Below are positions 18,261 to 27,425 of a stretch of DNA of 64,000 nucleotides, in pieces. Below the pieces are notes generated by a model, which saw only the letters and a list, made by a program, of their open reading frames with translations, was not told the DNA's origin and ran no database searches. A program made the translations under genes and the position numbers. Origin of the DNA: Enterococcus_E cecorum_C (GTDB taxonomy: Bacteria > Bacillota > Bacilli > Lactobacillales > Enterococcaceae); the NCBI RefSeq assembly GCF_052119425.1, contig NZ_JBQKFH010000010.1, forward strand, positions 1-64,000, written 5' to 3'. Positions within the stretch are counted from its first letter, which is position 1. Each line of letters opens with the position of its first letter.

Positions 18261-18300
18261 AAGGATGAGAGCTGCACAATGGCGGTTCTCATCCTTTTCT
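18261..18300. terminator. Bidirectional terminator between CatA-like gene and rlmD
   Basis: AAGGATGAGAGC (18261-18272) pairs with GTTCTCATCCTT (18285-18296), with flanking A and T runs suited to both directions. Confidence 0.85.
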
Positions 18301-18302
18301 TC

Positions 18303-19673
18303 TTATTTTAAGGTTAATTTGCAGACGACTTCACATCTTGCCGTATGGGGAAACATGTCCACGGATTGCAGATATTCGACGCGGTATTTCTGACTGAGTG
18401 TGACTAAATTTTTCGCTAAGGTCGATACATTACAAGAGACATAAACGAGCTGTTGACTAGGATATTTTAAAAGTGCAGCTAATAATTGATCATCTAATCC
18501 TGTTCTTGGCGGATCGACAATAATGACATCTGCACGAAATCCTTCAGCTAACCATTTAGGGAGTAAATCTTCAGCTGTTCCGACTTCATAATGGGTATTT
18601 GCTACTCCGAGGCGTTGGGCGTTTTTCTTAGCATCTTCAATTGCGCTTGGGATAATATCCATGCCACGAACTTCTTTGGCTTGTTTGGCTATACTTAGAC
18701 CAATTGTACCTACCCCACAGTAAGCATCTACTACGCTTTCGTTTCCTGTAAGCGTGCAGGCTTTGATTGCTTCATCATACAAAATTTTTGTTTGTGTAGG
18801 ATTTAATTGGAAAAAGGCTCTAGCAGATAAATCAAAGACCACTTCATTGATTTGCTCGGTAATCGCTTCTTTTCCTGCTAAATGAATCGTTTCATCGCCC
18901 ATGACAAGTGATGTTTGCTTGGCTTGGATATTTTGCATGATAGACACCACTTCAGGACATTGACTTTGAATCAGACGCAAAAGACTATTTAAGTTAGGAA
19001 TTTGGCGTTTGACTGAAATTAAGACTAATTGGACTTCACCAGTTTCAATCCCCACGCGTACCATCAAGGTTTTCAATATACCTGTCTTTTTCTTTTCGTT
19101 ATAGATAGGAATTTGATAACGATTCAACAGACGTACAACGGTATTTAATACTTTTTGCGTTGTTTCTTCTTGTACTAGGCAATTTTCGATAGCAACTAAC
19201 TGATGTGAATTTTCTTTATAGAGACCGGCTTCGATTTTTTTCAATTTTGGATTAAAACCTAACTGAAACTGGGCTTTATTGCGGTAGTGCCAAGGATTTT
19301 GCATGCCAATCGTTGGACGTAATTCATAATTTTGATAGCCCGTGGGTTTGAATTTTTCTAGTGCTTGTTTGAGTAAATCGCGTTTGAAATCAAGTTGGGC
19401 CTGATAATTTAAATGCATCAACTGACAGCCACCGCATGCATCATAATAGGCACAGGCTGGCTGTACGCGGTCTTTGCTAGGCTTTAATATTTTGATGATT
19501 TTCGCATAGGCATACTTAGGTGTTGCTTTTGTCACTTGTACGAGTACTTCTTCGTCAGGTAGCGCGTTGGCAACAAATATAATCATTTTTTGGTGATAGC
19601 CGATTCCTTCTCCGTTAATGCCGAGACGTTTGATTTTGATTTGAAATTTTTGCTTTTCTCTAAGTTGAACCAT
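18303..19673 (-). CDS. rlmD: 23S rRNA (uracil-5-)-methyltransferase RlmD/RlmCD (RumA family)
   Basis: The family makes m5U at 23S rRNA positions 747 and/or 1939 using SAM. The 456-residue protein has an N-terminal TRAM domain, an iron-sulfur cluster motif (CAYYDACGGCQ plus a downstream Cys), the SAM-binding segment VVDAYCGVGTIGLSIA, VDPPRTGLD and the catalytic Cys in YVSCNVSTLAKN. In Gram-positive bacteria one enzyme (RlmCD) often does both sites. It is transcribed alone, divergent from recX. Confidence 0.93.
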   Translation of the reverse strand: MVQLREKQKFQIKIKRLGINGEGIGYHQKMIIFVANALPDEEVLVQVTKATPKYAYAKIIKILKPSKDRVQPACAYYDACGGCQLMHLNYQAQLDFKRDLLKQALEKFKPTGYQNYELRPTIGMQNPWHYRNKAQFQLGFNPKLKKIEAGLYKENSHQLVAIENCLVQEETTQKVLNTVVRLLNRYQIPIYNEKKKTGILKTLMVRVGIETGEVQLVLISVKRQIPNLNSLLRLIQSQCPEVVSIMQNIQAKQTSLVMGDETIHLAGKEAITEQINEVVFDLSARAFFQLNPTQTKILYDEAIKACTLTGNESVVDAYCGVGTIGLSIAKQAKEVRGMDIIPSAIEDAKKNAQRLGVANTHYEVGTAEDLLPKWLAEGFRADVIIVDPPRTGLDDQLLAALLKYPSQQLVYVSCNVSTLAKNLVTLSQKYRVEYLQSVDMFPHTARCEVVCKLTLK

Positions 19674-19764
19674 GTCCTTTTCCTTTCACATTTGCTAGTA
19701 ACATCATAACGCATATGCTAAGTTTTTTTCAACAGTTCAGATAGATTATTATTTTAGTGAGATA

Positions 19765-19773
19765 TGTTACAAT
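19765..19773 (+). promoter_or_regulatory. Extended -10 promoter of recX-mutY
   Basis: TGT-TACAAT, 29 bp before the recX start codon. Confidence 0.45.
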
Positions 19774-19802
19774 AATAAAAGTACGCGAAAGGACTGATAG
19801 GA

Positions 19803-20594
19803 ATGATTATTCAAAAAATGACGCAAAAAAAGGCGAAAAGTTATGAAATTACGCTTGATGATCAACGGACTTTTATCGTATCTGAAGACGTCTTGGTGAA
19901 ATTTCGCTTATTAAAGGGAAAAGAAGTCGATGAGTCATTGTTAGCCGAAATCAAAAAGGCAAGTGCATATGATATCGGTTTGCATCAGGCTTTAAATTAT
20001 TTAAGTTATCAATTACGTACTGAAAATGAAATCGCAACCTATCTGAAAGAGAAAGAAATTGGCGCTGAAGATATCCAAAAAATTTGTCAGTATCTAAAAA
20101 ATCAGCGTTTGATTGATGATGTGCAATATGCGAAAAGTTATTTGCAAACGGCTTTACGCTTAAATGATAAGGGACCTACAGTGATTGCGAATAAATTAAA
20201 GGCAAAAGGAATTGCGGATAATATTATTGAGGAAGTCTTGCCTCTTTATACGAAAGAGCAGCAAATAGAGATTGCCAAAAAAGCGGCCGAAAAAATGTTA
20301 AAACGCCAAAGCAATCAAAGCCACTATCAAATCCTACAAAAGTGTAAATTATCTTTGGTGCAAAAAGGGTTTAGCTATGCAGTGGTGGATGAGGCGATGC
20401 AACAAATTGAATTAGAAGTCGATGAAGAAGCAGAGTACGCCAAATTAGTGAAAGAGGCAGAAAAAATCATTCATCGTATCAAAGGGAAAAATGATTATGA
20501 GAAAAAGCAAAAATTTAAACAAAAACTTTATCAAAAAGGTTTTGACCTAAGTTTGATTCAACAATATATCGATGAGGAATGGCTAGATGAATAA
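19803..20594 (+). CDS. recX: RecX regulatory protein
   Basis: RecX binds RecA and modulates its filament and strand-exchange activity. The 263-residue protein is in the long Firmicute size class and rich in the three-helix RecX repeats: ALNYLSYQLRTENEIATYL, then RLIDDVQYAKSYL and KGPTVIANKLKAKGI-like segments. Charged helices fill the C-terminus. It overlaps mutY by 8 bp, so the two are translationally coupled. Confidence 0.92.
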   Translation: MIIQKMTQKKAKSYEITLDDQRTFIVSEDVLVKFRLLKGKEVDESLLAEIKKASAYDIGLHQALNYLSYQLRTENEIATYLKEKEIGAEDIQKICQYLKNQRLIDDVQYAKSYLQTALRLNDKGPTVIANKLKAKGIADNIIEEVLPLYTKEQQIEIAKKAAEKMLKRQSNQSHYQILQKCKLSLVQKGFSYAVVDEAMQQIELEVDEEAEYAKLVKEAEKIIHRIKGKNDYEKKQKFKQKLYQKGFDLSLIQQYIDEEWLDE

Positions 20595-21816
20595 TACTTT
20601 TGAACAACTTTCGACAAATGAAGTCGCACAATTACAAAAAAATTTTTTAGACTGGTATTTTATGCATGCTCGAAATTTGCCTTGGCGTGAAAATACTGAT
20701 CCGTATCGCATTTGGATTTCTGAAATTATGTTACAACAGACTCGGGTGGATACGGTCATTGATTATTTTCATCGTTTTATGCAAACTTTCCCAACAATAA
20801 AAGATTTAGCTCATGCAGATGATGAAAAACTTTTAAAAGTCTGGGAAGGATTAGGCTATTATTCCAGAGCTCGTAATTTAAAAGTAGCCGCCAATCAAAT
20901 TATGGATGAATATGATGGAAAATTTCCCCAAACGCCTACTGAGATTAGTAAGTTAAAGGGGATAGGACCGTATACTACCGGGGCGATTAGTAGTATTGCC
21001 TTTCATCTACCTGAACCAGCCATTGATGGAAATGTGATGCGGGTGGTGAGTCGACTCTTTTTAATCAAGGAAGATATTGCTAAAGCGAGTAGTCGGAAAG
21101 TTTTTGATCAAGCAGTGAGAAAAATAATCCCAGAAAGATATCCCGGTGAATTTAACCAAGCCTTTATGGACCTGGGTTCTAGTATCTGTACACCGACAAG
21201 TCCGAAGTGTACTGAATGTCCTTTAAGCAGTTTTTGTCTTTCTAAGCAAGAAGGTCTTCAAGAACAGTTTCCAGTGAAAAGCAAAAAAGCCAAGCCTAAG
21301 GATCAATATTTTGTAGCCTTTGCCCTTGAAAACACGAAAGACGCCTATTTATTAGAGAAAAGAGCAGCAGGCAGACTTTTAAAAGATATGCTTCATTTTC
21401 CAATTGTCGAAATAGCGCAAGAAGAATACAAAAATCTTTTAAAAAACTTTTCAGAAGAACCGTTTGATTTCAAGCAACCTTTTGTACAACCTACGCTCTT
21501 TGATGAGGATACACTTGTTGCTGAGCATCAAACTAGCTTTAAGCTACTTCCACGTTCACAAACGATACAAACCCTGTTTTCTAAATCCAAATTACCCTTT
21601 AATCAAGCAAAAATTTTGTGGAATCCAGCTCATTTAGGAGAGATTACACACATATTTACGCATTTAAAGTGGCATATTCTATTATTTGAAGGTAAGCTCA
21701 TGGAAACTACTGCAAATGATGATTTTTATACGATGCAGCAAATGAAAGAATTGCCACTGCCCAAAATGCAGCATAAATTATTAAATAAAATGTACAAACT
21801 TAAAAAAGATTTCTAG
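20587..21816 (+). CDS. mutY: A/G-specific adenine DNA glycosylase
   Basis: MutY removes adenine mispaired with 8-oxoguanine. The 409-residue protein has LPWRENTDPYRIWISEIMLQ with catalytic Glu, a helix-hairpin-helix LKGIGPYTTGAI followed by the catalytic Asp in PAIDGNVMRV, the iron-sulfur ligand set C-x6-C-x2-C-x5-C (CTPTSPKCTECPLSSFC) and a C-terminal NUDIX-like domain ending with an HIFTHLKWH segment that recognises 8-oxoG. Start ATG overlaps the recX end. Confidence 0.95.
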   Translation: MNNTFEQLSTNEVAQLQKNFLDWYFMHARNLPWRENTDPYRIWISEIMLQQTRVDTVIDYFHRFMQTFPTIKDLAHADDEKLLKVWEGLGYYSRARNLKVAANQIMDEYDGKFPQTPTEISKLKGIGPYTTGAISSIAFHLPEPAIDGNVMRVVSRLFLIKEDIAKASSRKVFDQAVRKIIPERYPGEFNQAFMDLGSSICTPTSPKCTECPLSSFCLSKQEGLQEQFPVKSKKAKPKDQYFVAFALENTKDAYLLEKRAAGRLLKDMLHFPIVEIAQEEYKNLLKNFSEEPFDFKQPFVQPTLFDEDTLVAEHQTSFKLLPRSQTIQTLFSKSKLPFNQAKILWNPAHLGEITHIFTHLKWHILLFEGKLMETTANDDFYTMQQMKELPLPKMQHKLLNKMYKLKKDF

Positions 21817-21833
21817 CCATTTACGCAAATTAT

Positions 21834-21842
21834 TGCTATAAT
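21834..21842 (+). promoter_or_regulatory. Extended -10 promoter of the DUF402 gene
   Basis: TGC-TATAAT, 64 bp before ATG 21907. Confidence 0.55.
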
Positions 21843-21906
21843 GATTTTGACGTAGGTGGATAACACCCGAACAAATGCACAAAAAGCTGCTGAGGGAAGG
21901 GTTAAG

Positions 21907-22440
21907 ATGCGAATACCAAAAGAAGGTGAGTTTGTCAGCATTCAAAGCTACAAACATGACGGCAAATTGCATCGAACGTGGCGTGATACAATGGTATTGA
22001 AGACTAGTGAGCATTCAATTATCGGCGTAAATGACCATACCCTTGTGACTGAATCAGATGGCCGGCGTTGGGTAACCAGAGAGCCAGCCATTGTGTATTT
22101 TCATAAGAAGTATTGGTTCAATATAATAGCAATGATTAGAGAAAAGGGAGTGTCATATTATTGCAATTTGGCTTCACCATTCCTTTTAGATGAGGAAGCG
22201 TTGAAGTATATTGATTATGATTTGGATATTAAAGTTTTTCCTGATGGAGAGAAACGCTTGTTAGATGTGGATGAATATGAATTACATAGTAAGATTATGC
22301 ATTATCCACAAGACATTGATTTTATCTTAAAGGAAAATGTCAAAATTTTAGTTGATTGGATTAATAATGGTAAAGGTCCCTTCTCAGATAGCTACGTCGA
22401 TATTTGGTATAACCGCTACAAGCAATTGTCGCAAAAATGA
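21907..22440 (+). CDS. DUF402 nucleoside tri-/diphosphatase (NtdP/YgaC-like)
   Basis: The 177-residue protein resembles the Firmicute DUF402 phosphatases (NtdP in staphylococci, YgaC in Bacillus), which hydrolyse nucleoside tri- and diphosphates. Visible features are MRIPKEGEFVSIQSYKHDG, HRTWRDT, and the acidic metal-binding strands YIDYDLDIKVFPDG and LLDVDEYE. ATG 21907 is chosen for GAGGGAAGGG just upstream; an in-frame GTG at 21856 lies almost at the predicted transcript start. A terminator follows. Confidence 0.88.
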   Translation: MRIPKEGEFVSIQSYKHDGKLHRTWRDTMVLKTSEHSIIGVNDHTLVTESDGRRWVTREPAIVYFHKKYWFNIIAMIREKGVSYYCNLASPFLLDEEALKYIDYDLDIKVFPDGEKRLLDVDEYELHSKIMHYPQDIDFILKENVKILVDWINNGKGPFSDSYVDIWYNRYKQLSQK

Positions 22441-22442
22441 TG

Positions 22443-22480
22443 AAAAAAAGATGGGTAATTATTTTACTCATCTTTTTTTT
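22443..22480 (+). terminator. Rho-independent terminator after DUF402 gene
   Basis: AAAAAAAGATGGGTAA pairs with TTTACTCATC (to 22472), with one G-T pair, followed by eight T. Confidence 0.85.
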
Positions 22481-22524
22481 GCCGACAAAATCAGTTATAA
22501 TATTGAAAAAAAGGGAGGTAAACC

Positions 22525-23604
22525 ATGTTTGAAAAATTAAGGCAATCTAAGCTATTTTTTTGGTCCGTCGAATTATTAGTATTAGCCACACTTGTTTTTG
22601 TATTGACCAAAGTTGATTTCCTATTAAAACCATTAGGCGTATTTTTTTCAACTTTATTTGCGCCAATCTTAATTTCGGGATTTCTGTATTATATGCTAAA
22701 TCCTCTAGTGGAATTTTTAACTGAAAAATTAAAAATAAAACGGATTTTCGCGATTATTGTTGTTTTCTTATTGCTGATTGGTGTGCTTGCTTTGGTCGTG
22801 ATGGCTGTCATTCCAAACTTAATTAAACAATTAACGCAATTAGCCGCAAATATTCCGGATCTGATTCAGCAAATCGAGTTGGCAATTAAAGGCCTAGCTA
22901 AAAATGAAACTTTAAAACATTTAGATATCAATCAAGAGCTCGCAAAACTCAACTTATCCTATGGCACAATTATTCAGAAGTTTATGAGTGGGGTGGCCAT
23001 TAGTCTAGGTTCTGTCTTTTCAACGATTGCTTCTGCGGCCATGTTGATTATTACCGTTCCATTTATTTTGTTTTATATGCTTAAAGATGGTCATCGTGCG
23101 GTGCCTAATATTTTGCGCTTTGTGTCAGAAAAACGTAAAGAATCAGTGGCAAATTTGTTAAAAGAAATGAATCAGACCTTAGCCAATTATATTAGCGGAC
23201 AGATGATAGAGTGTCTTTTTGTCGGAACTTTTACTTTTTTAGGTTATATGATTTTTGGCATTAAATATGCATTCTTATTAGGCGTGATTGCTGGTATCAC
23301 GAATTTAGTGCCTTACTTGGGTCCTTATCTAGGCTTATTACCGGCTATAGTGGTCACTATTTTTAATAATCCACTTCAAGCCATTATTTGTTGTGGTGTC
23401 GTATTAGTTGTCCAACAAATTGATTCTAACGTCATTTATCCAAACGTTATCGGAAAATCTTTATCTATCCATCCATTAACGATTATTATCATTTTATTAG
23501 TCGCAGGCAATCTAGCTGGTTTATTAGGTATCTTTTTAGGCGTGCCTTTATATGCGATTGGGCGTACAGTTTTAGCTTTTGGATATCGTATGCTGAAAGA
23601 ATAA
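22525..23604 (+). CDS. AI-2E family (PerM/YhhT-type) membrane protein
   Basis: The 359-residue protein has about eight membrane helices: two close N-terminal pairs, a periplasmic/extracellular helical stretch (about 110-150), and four to five C-terminal helices with the family segments ITNLVPYLGPYLG and SNVIYPNVIGKSLSIHPL. The family includes sodium/proton antiporters and putative exporters; the original AI-2 export role is not general. It starts at ATG with GGGAGG. The gene stands alone between two terminators. Confidence 0.85.
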   Translation: MFEKLRQSKLFFWSVELLVLATLVFVLTKVDFLLKPLGVFFSTLFAPILISGFLYYMLNPLVEFLTEKLKIKRIFAIIVVFLLLIGVLALVVMAVIPNLIKQLTQLAANIPDLIQQIELAIKGLAKNETLKHLDINQELAKLNLSYGTIIQKFMSGVAISLGSVFSTIASAAMLIITVPFILFYMLKDGHRAVPNILRFVSEKRKESVANLLKEMNQTLANYISGQMIECLFVGTFTFLGYMIFGIKYAFLLGVIAGITNLVPYLGPYLGLLPAIVVTIFNNPLQAIICCGVVLVVQQIDSNVIYPNVIGKSLSIHPLTIIIILLVAGNLAGLLGIFLGVPLYAIGRTVLAFGYRMLKE

Positions 23605-23690
23605 GCTTGCATTAAAAGGAATGTTTAAAGTTTACTGAATGAAAATAATGCCACGAATCTTGCAATTTGTATAAATTATGTTTTTCTAGA

Positions 23691-23719
23691 TTGCAAATTG
23701 AGCAAGTTTATGGTACGAT
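23691..23719 (+). promoter_or_regulatory. Promoter of the CBS-domain protein gene
   Basis: -35 TTGCAA (23691-23696), 17-bp spacer, extended -10 TGG-TACGAT (23711-23719). The predicted transcript start falls inside the hairpin at 23723-23742. Confidence 0.6.
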
Positions 23720-23722
23720 TTT

Positions 23723-23748
23723 AGCGTGGTTTATTCCACGCTTTTTTT
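23723..23748 (+). terminator. Rho-independent terminator
   Basis: AGCGTGG (23723-23729) pairs with CCACGCT (23736-23742), then seven T. It most likely ends the upstream transcript. Confidence 0.8.
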
Positions 23749-23784
23749 CTATATTATATTATTTTTAAGGAGAGCGATAATACT

Positions 23785-25155
23785 ATGAATGCTGACCCCG
23801 AGAGTCAGTCGCTTTTAGCGCAAATTTTACTATTAGTTGTTTTAACATTAATAAATGCCTTCTTGGCAGCTTCAGAGATTGCTGTTGTTTCAGTGAACCG
23901 TAATCGTCTCGAGCAAAAAGCTGATGAAGGTGATGTCAAAGCAAAAAAATTATTAAAAATTATTGCTGAACCTACGAATTTTCTATCAACGATTCAAGTA
24001 GGTATCACTTTGGTTAACATCTTGTCAGGGGCTTCTTTGGCAGATAATTTAGCCAATCGTTTAGCACCTTTATTAGGTGGTGGTGCAGCAGCTAAAAATA
24101 TTGCTAGTGTGATTGTTTTAGCGATATTAACTTTTGTCTCTATCGTTTTTGGTGAGTTATATCCAAAACGAATTGCGATGAATAAGTCAGAAGAAGTGGC
24201 CAACTTAACTTCTGGTACAATCCGTTTATTAGGAATTGTAGCGAAACCTTTTGTGTGGTTGCTTTCTGCTTCAACTTCACTTTTAGCTAAACTTACACCT
24301 ATGGATTTTGATGATGAAGATTCTAAGATGACGCGTGATGAAATGCGTTATATGTTAGAAAATGAAGGTGTCTTAGAAGATGACGAGCTCGAAATGGTAC
24401 AAGGGGTATTCTCGCTTGATACAAAAGTGGCTCGTGAAGTCATGGTTCCACGGACCGATGCCTTTATGGTGGATATTAACCGTCCAATCGATGAAATTGT
24501 AAGTGAAATATTATCTGAAAACTTTTCAAGAATTCCGGTTTATGATGATGATAAAGATAAAATTATCGGAATCTTACATACAAAAAACCTATTAAAAGGT
24601 GCCTTTAAGTCTGGATTTGAAAATTTAAATCTTAAAAAGCTATTGCAGGAGCCTTTATTTGTACCGGAAACCATTTTCATTGATGACTTGCTTTATGAAT
24701 TGAAGAAGACCCAAAATCAAATGTCTATTTTACTTGATGAATATGGTGGTGTGGTTGGTATTGTCACATTAGAAGATTTATTAGAGGAAATCGTTGGTGA
24801 AATCGATGATGAATCGGATGAAGTCGAAACCCTATATGAAAAAGTAAATGATAATGAATATATTATCCAAGGACGTATGCTTATTGAAGAGTTTAATGAA
24901 CTTTTTGAAACAGATTTGCACATGTCTGATGTGGATACAATGGCTGGCTATTTAATTACAGCGCTAGGTACGATTCCTGATCAAGGAGAGCAATTATCCT
25001 TTGATGTTGATAATGTGACTTTGATAGCTGAAGAGATGGAAGGTACACGTTTACTAAAATTACGGGCCATCTTCCATGAAGAAAAATCAGTCGAGCCAGA
25101 AGAAGAACGTCGCTTATTCCGCAAAGAATTTGAAGAAGATGAACCAAGACGTTAA
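23785..25155 (+). CDS. CNNM/CorC-type DUF21-CBS membrane protein (hemolysin III-unrelated TlyC family)
   Basis: The 456-residue protein has an N-terminal DUF21 transmembrane domain (about residues 8-190, with the FLAASEIAVVSVNRNRLEQ segment), a paired CBS domain (about 205-330, beginning EVMVPRTDAFMVD and ending GIVTLEDLLEEIVGEIDDE) and a C-terminal CorC_HlyC domain. CNNM/CorC proteins are linked to Mg2+ efflux; the old name hemolysin is not supported by function. Monocistronic, with its own promoter and terminator. Confidence 0.9.
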   Translation: MNADPESQSLLAQILLLVVLTLINAFLAASEIAVVSVNRNRLEQKADEGDVKAKKLLKIIAEPTNFLSTIQVGITLVNILSGASLADNLANRLAPLLGGGAAAKNIASVIVLAILTFVSIVFGELYPKRIAMNKSEEVANLTSGTIRLLGIVAKPFVWLLSASTSLLAKLTPMDFDDEDSKMTRDEMRYMLENEGVLEDDELEMVQGVFSLDTKVAREVMVPRTDAFMVDINRPIDEIVSEILSENFSRIPVYDDDKDKIIGILHTKNLLKGAFKSGFENLNLKKLLQEPLFVPETIFIDDLLYELKKTQNQMSILLDEYGGVVGIVTLEDLLEEIVGEIDDESDEVETLYEKVNDNEYIIQGRMLIEEFNELFETDLHMSDVDTMAGYLITALGTIPDQGEQLSFDVDNVTLIAEEMEGTRLLKLRAIFHEEKSVEPEEERRLFRKEFEEDEPRR

Positions 25156-25162
25156 TCATTTC

Positions 25163-25197
25163 GAGAAATCATGCAATTTTGTGTGGTTTCTCTTTTT
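25163..25197 (+). terminator. Rho-independent terminator
   Basis: GAGAAATCA (25163-25171) pairs with TGGTTTCTC (25184-25192), one G-T pair, then five T. Confidence 0.85.
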
Positions 25198-25212
25198 GTT
25201 TGTCTAAAGCTA

Positions 25213-25221
25213 TGCTAAAAT
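25213..25221 (+). promoter_or_regulatory. Extended -10 promoter of prfC
   Basis: TGC-TAAAAT, 41 bp before ATG 25263. Confidence 0.5.
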
Positions 25222-25262
25222 AGCAAGGTATGTATATTTATTTGAAAGGAACGAAGACAAAG

Positions 25263-26843
25263 ATGCATAATCCAAAACAAAAGGAACAAATGAACAGCCG
25301 CCGTACTTTTGCGATTATTTCTCACCCGGATGCTGGTAAAACAACCATCACCGAGCAGCTTTTACTTTTTGGTGGCGCAATTCGTCAAGCAGGTACGGTT
25401 AAAGGGAAAAAGACTGGGAACTTTGCAAAATCTGACTGGATGGAAATTGAGAAACAACGTGGGATTTCAGTAACGAGTTCAGTCATGCAGTTTGATTATG
25501 ATGGTAAACGTGTGAATATTTTGGATACACCTGGACACGAAGATTTTTCTGAAGATACTTATCGAACATTAATGGCTGTAGATAGTGCAGTCATGGTGAT
25601 TGATAGTGCGAAGGGGATCGAAGCACAAACTAAAAAACTATTCCAAGTTGTTAAAAAACGTGGGATTCCAATTTTTACTTTTATTAATAAATTAGACCGT
25701 GATGGCCGTGAACCATTAGATTTATTAGAAGAACTGGAAGAATTGCTAAATATCGAATCTTATCCAATGAATTGGCCAATCGGGATGGGAAAAGGATTGG
25801 AAGGGTTATATGACCGTTTCAACCATCGTATTGAATTGTATCGTCCAGAAAGCTATGATAATGAACGTTTTATCCCGCTTGATGAAAATGGTGAAATCGA
25901 CGCCAATCATCCATTAACGCAAAATAGCATTTACCAACAAGTGTTAGAAGAGGTTGAGTTACTAAAAGAAGCTGGAGATGCCTTTGATGAAGAAAAGATT
26001 GCTAGAGGTGATCAGACGCCGGTATTCTTCGGCTCTGCTTTAACAAACTTTGGTGTACAAACATTTTTAGAAACTTTCTTACAGTTTGCACCAGCTCCAC
26101 ATGCACATAAGACGGTTGATGGCGAATTATTAGATCCAATGACCGAAGAATTTTCAGGATTTGTCTTTAAGATTCAAGCCAATATGAATCCAGCCCATCG
26201 TGACCGAATTGCTTTTGTGCGAATTTGTTCCGGAACATTTGAACGTGGGATGGATGTCACTTTACAGCGTACTGGTAAAAAGATGAAATTAAGTAACGTT
26301 ACCCAATTTATGGCAGATACTCGCGAAAACATTGAAGAAGCGGTGGCCGGTGATATTATTGGGGTTTATGATACTGGAAATTACCAAATTGGGGATACTT
26401 TAACTGAGGGTAAGTTAAAAGTGCAGTTTGAAGAGTTACCATCTTTTACGCCAGAAATCTTTATGCGTGTGACAGCTAAAAATGTCATGAAGCAAAAATC
26501 ATTCCATAAAGGCATCTATCAGTTAGTTCAAGAAGGGGCCATTCAATTATATAAAACATATCTGACTGATGAATACATTATTGGAGCAGTGGGTCAATTA
26601 CAATTTGAAGTATTCCAATATCGTATGAAAAATGAGTATAATGCTGAAGTCGTCATGACGCAAATGGGGAATAAAATTGCGCGTTGGATTAAGCCGGAAG
26701 ATTTAGACGAAAAGATGAGTTCTAGTCGAAATATTTTGGCTAAGGATCGTTTTGATCAACCATTATTCTTGTTTGAAAATGAGTTTGCGATGCGTTGGTT
26801 TGCGGATAAATATCCAAATGTTGAACTAAAAAGTCTACTATAA
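25263..26843 (+). CDS. prfC: Peptide chain release factor 3
   Basis: RF3 is a GTPase that recycles RF1/RF2 from the ribosome after termination. Visible are G1 ISHPDAGKTT, the effector region KGKKTGNFAKSDWM, G3 LDTPGHEDF, G4 INKLDRDGRE, and the RF3-type domains II/III. From ATG 25263 it is 526 residues, matching the usual N-terminus of about 12 residues before RRTFAIISH. Upstream ATG 25230 and downstream ATG 25290 are alternatives. Confidence 0.95.
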   Translation: MHNPKQKEQMNSRRTFAIISHPDAGKTTITEQLLLFGGAIRQAGTVKGKKTGNFAKSDWMEIEKQRGISVTSSVMQFDYDGKRVNILDTPGHEDFSEDTYRTLMAVDSAVMVIDSAKGIEAQTKKLFQVVKKRGIPIFTFINKLDRDGREPLDLLEELEELLNIESYPMNWPIGMGKGLEGLYDRFNHRIELYRPESYDNERFIPLDENGEIDANHPLTQNSIYQQVLEEVELLKEAGDAFDEEKIARGDQTPVFFGSALTNFGVQTFLETFLQFAPAPHAHKTVDGELLDPMTEEFSGFVFKIQANMNPAHRDRIAFVRICSGTFERGMDVTLQRTGKKMKLSNVTQFMADTRENIEEAVAGDIIGVYDTGNYQIGDTLTEGKLKVQFEELPSFTPEIFMRVTAKNVMKQKSFHKGIYQLVQEGAIQLYKTYLTDEYIIGAVGQLQFEVFQYRMKNEYNAEVVMTQMGNKIARWIKPEDLDEKMSSSRNILAKDRFDQPLFLFENEFAMRWFADKYPNVELKSLL

Positions 26844-26847
26844 AATA

Positions 26848-26881
26848 AAAAGAGTCGCCCGGGATTAAGGCGGCTCTTTTT
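26848..26881. terminator. Bidirectional terminator between prfC and DUF1827 gene
   Basis: AAAAGAGTCGCC (26848-26859) pairs with GGCGGCTCTTTT (26869-26880), one G-T pair; A and T runs flank the stem. Confidence 0.87.
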
Positions 26882-26897
26882 GGTAAATGAGTCTAAA

Positions 26898-27200
26898 TTA
26901 AGATGCTTTTTTAGGGATAGAAATTTCGATTAATCCTTCTGAATCCAATACTTTGATTTCATTTTCGTTAAAACTATTTTCAGGTAATTTTTGGATAAAA
27001 TAATTGCGGATTTCTTCAATTTCACTATGTCTAATTTTACGTTTATTATTATAAAGTAAAATTTCAACATGGGTGGGTGCTAAGGTGTAAATTACAAGTG
27101 TATCGCCAGCTGTGTATACTTTCACTAATTCAGCATCAGTGCTTTCCAATTGACTCATTACCAATCGTGAATGACTATTTGTGACATTGATAAGTTTCAT
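26898..27200 (-). CDS. DUF1827 family protein
   Basis: This 100-residue protein begins MKLINVTNSHSRLVMSQLES and matches the DUF1827 family of enterococci and relatives, which has no known function. No membrane helix or catalytic motif is evident; a strand-rich N-terminal half is followed by an acidic helix (IEEIRNYFIQKL). Start at 27200 is chosen for AGAGGTGAG on the minus strand; the longer frame to 27236 has no ribosome site. In E. faecalis, as I recall, it also sits next to clpE. Confidence 0.82.
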   Translation of the reverse strand: MKLINVTNSHSRLVMSQLESTDAELVKVYTAGDTLVIYTLAPTHVEILLYNNKRKIRHSEIEEIRNYFIQKLPENSFNENEIKVLDSEGLIEISIPKKAS

Positions 27201-27378
27201 GGTACTCACCTCTGATCTACTTTTCCCTAAGTCCATTATAAATGAATTTTGAAGAAAATTAAACTATTTAAAACGTAAATTCAAAAATATTTTACAACTA
27301 TGAAAAAACTATGAAATCATTCACAAAAGATTTATATCATAATTATGTAATGTTAGTTATAAAAATAAATTAATAAAT

Positions 27379-27412
27379 GCAGCTATCAAATAGAATAACT
27401 AAAGATAGCTGC
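27379..27412 (-). terminator. Probable terminator of clpE
   Basis: A perfect 9-bp stem GCAGCTATC (27379-27387) / GATAGCTGC (27404-27412) lies 14 bp past the clpE stop; the U-run on the minus strand is interrupted. Confidence 0.65.
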
Positions 27413-27425
27413 AATATTAATAATA

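Noticed and set aside
22352..22540. 62-codon frame across the DUF402 stop and terminator
   Set aside because: It overlaps the 3' end of a real gene and a terminator hairpin and has no ribosome site.
23630..23700. TTGCAATTTG / CAAATTG inverted repeat before the CBS-domain gene
   Set aside because: Only 7 bp with a 30-nt loop in AT-rich DNA; expected by chance.
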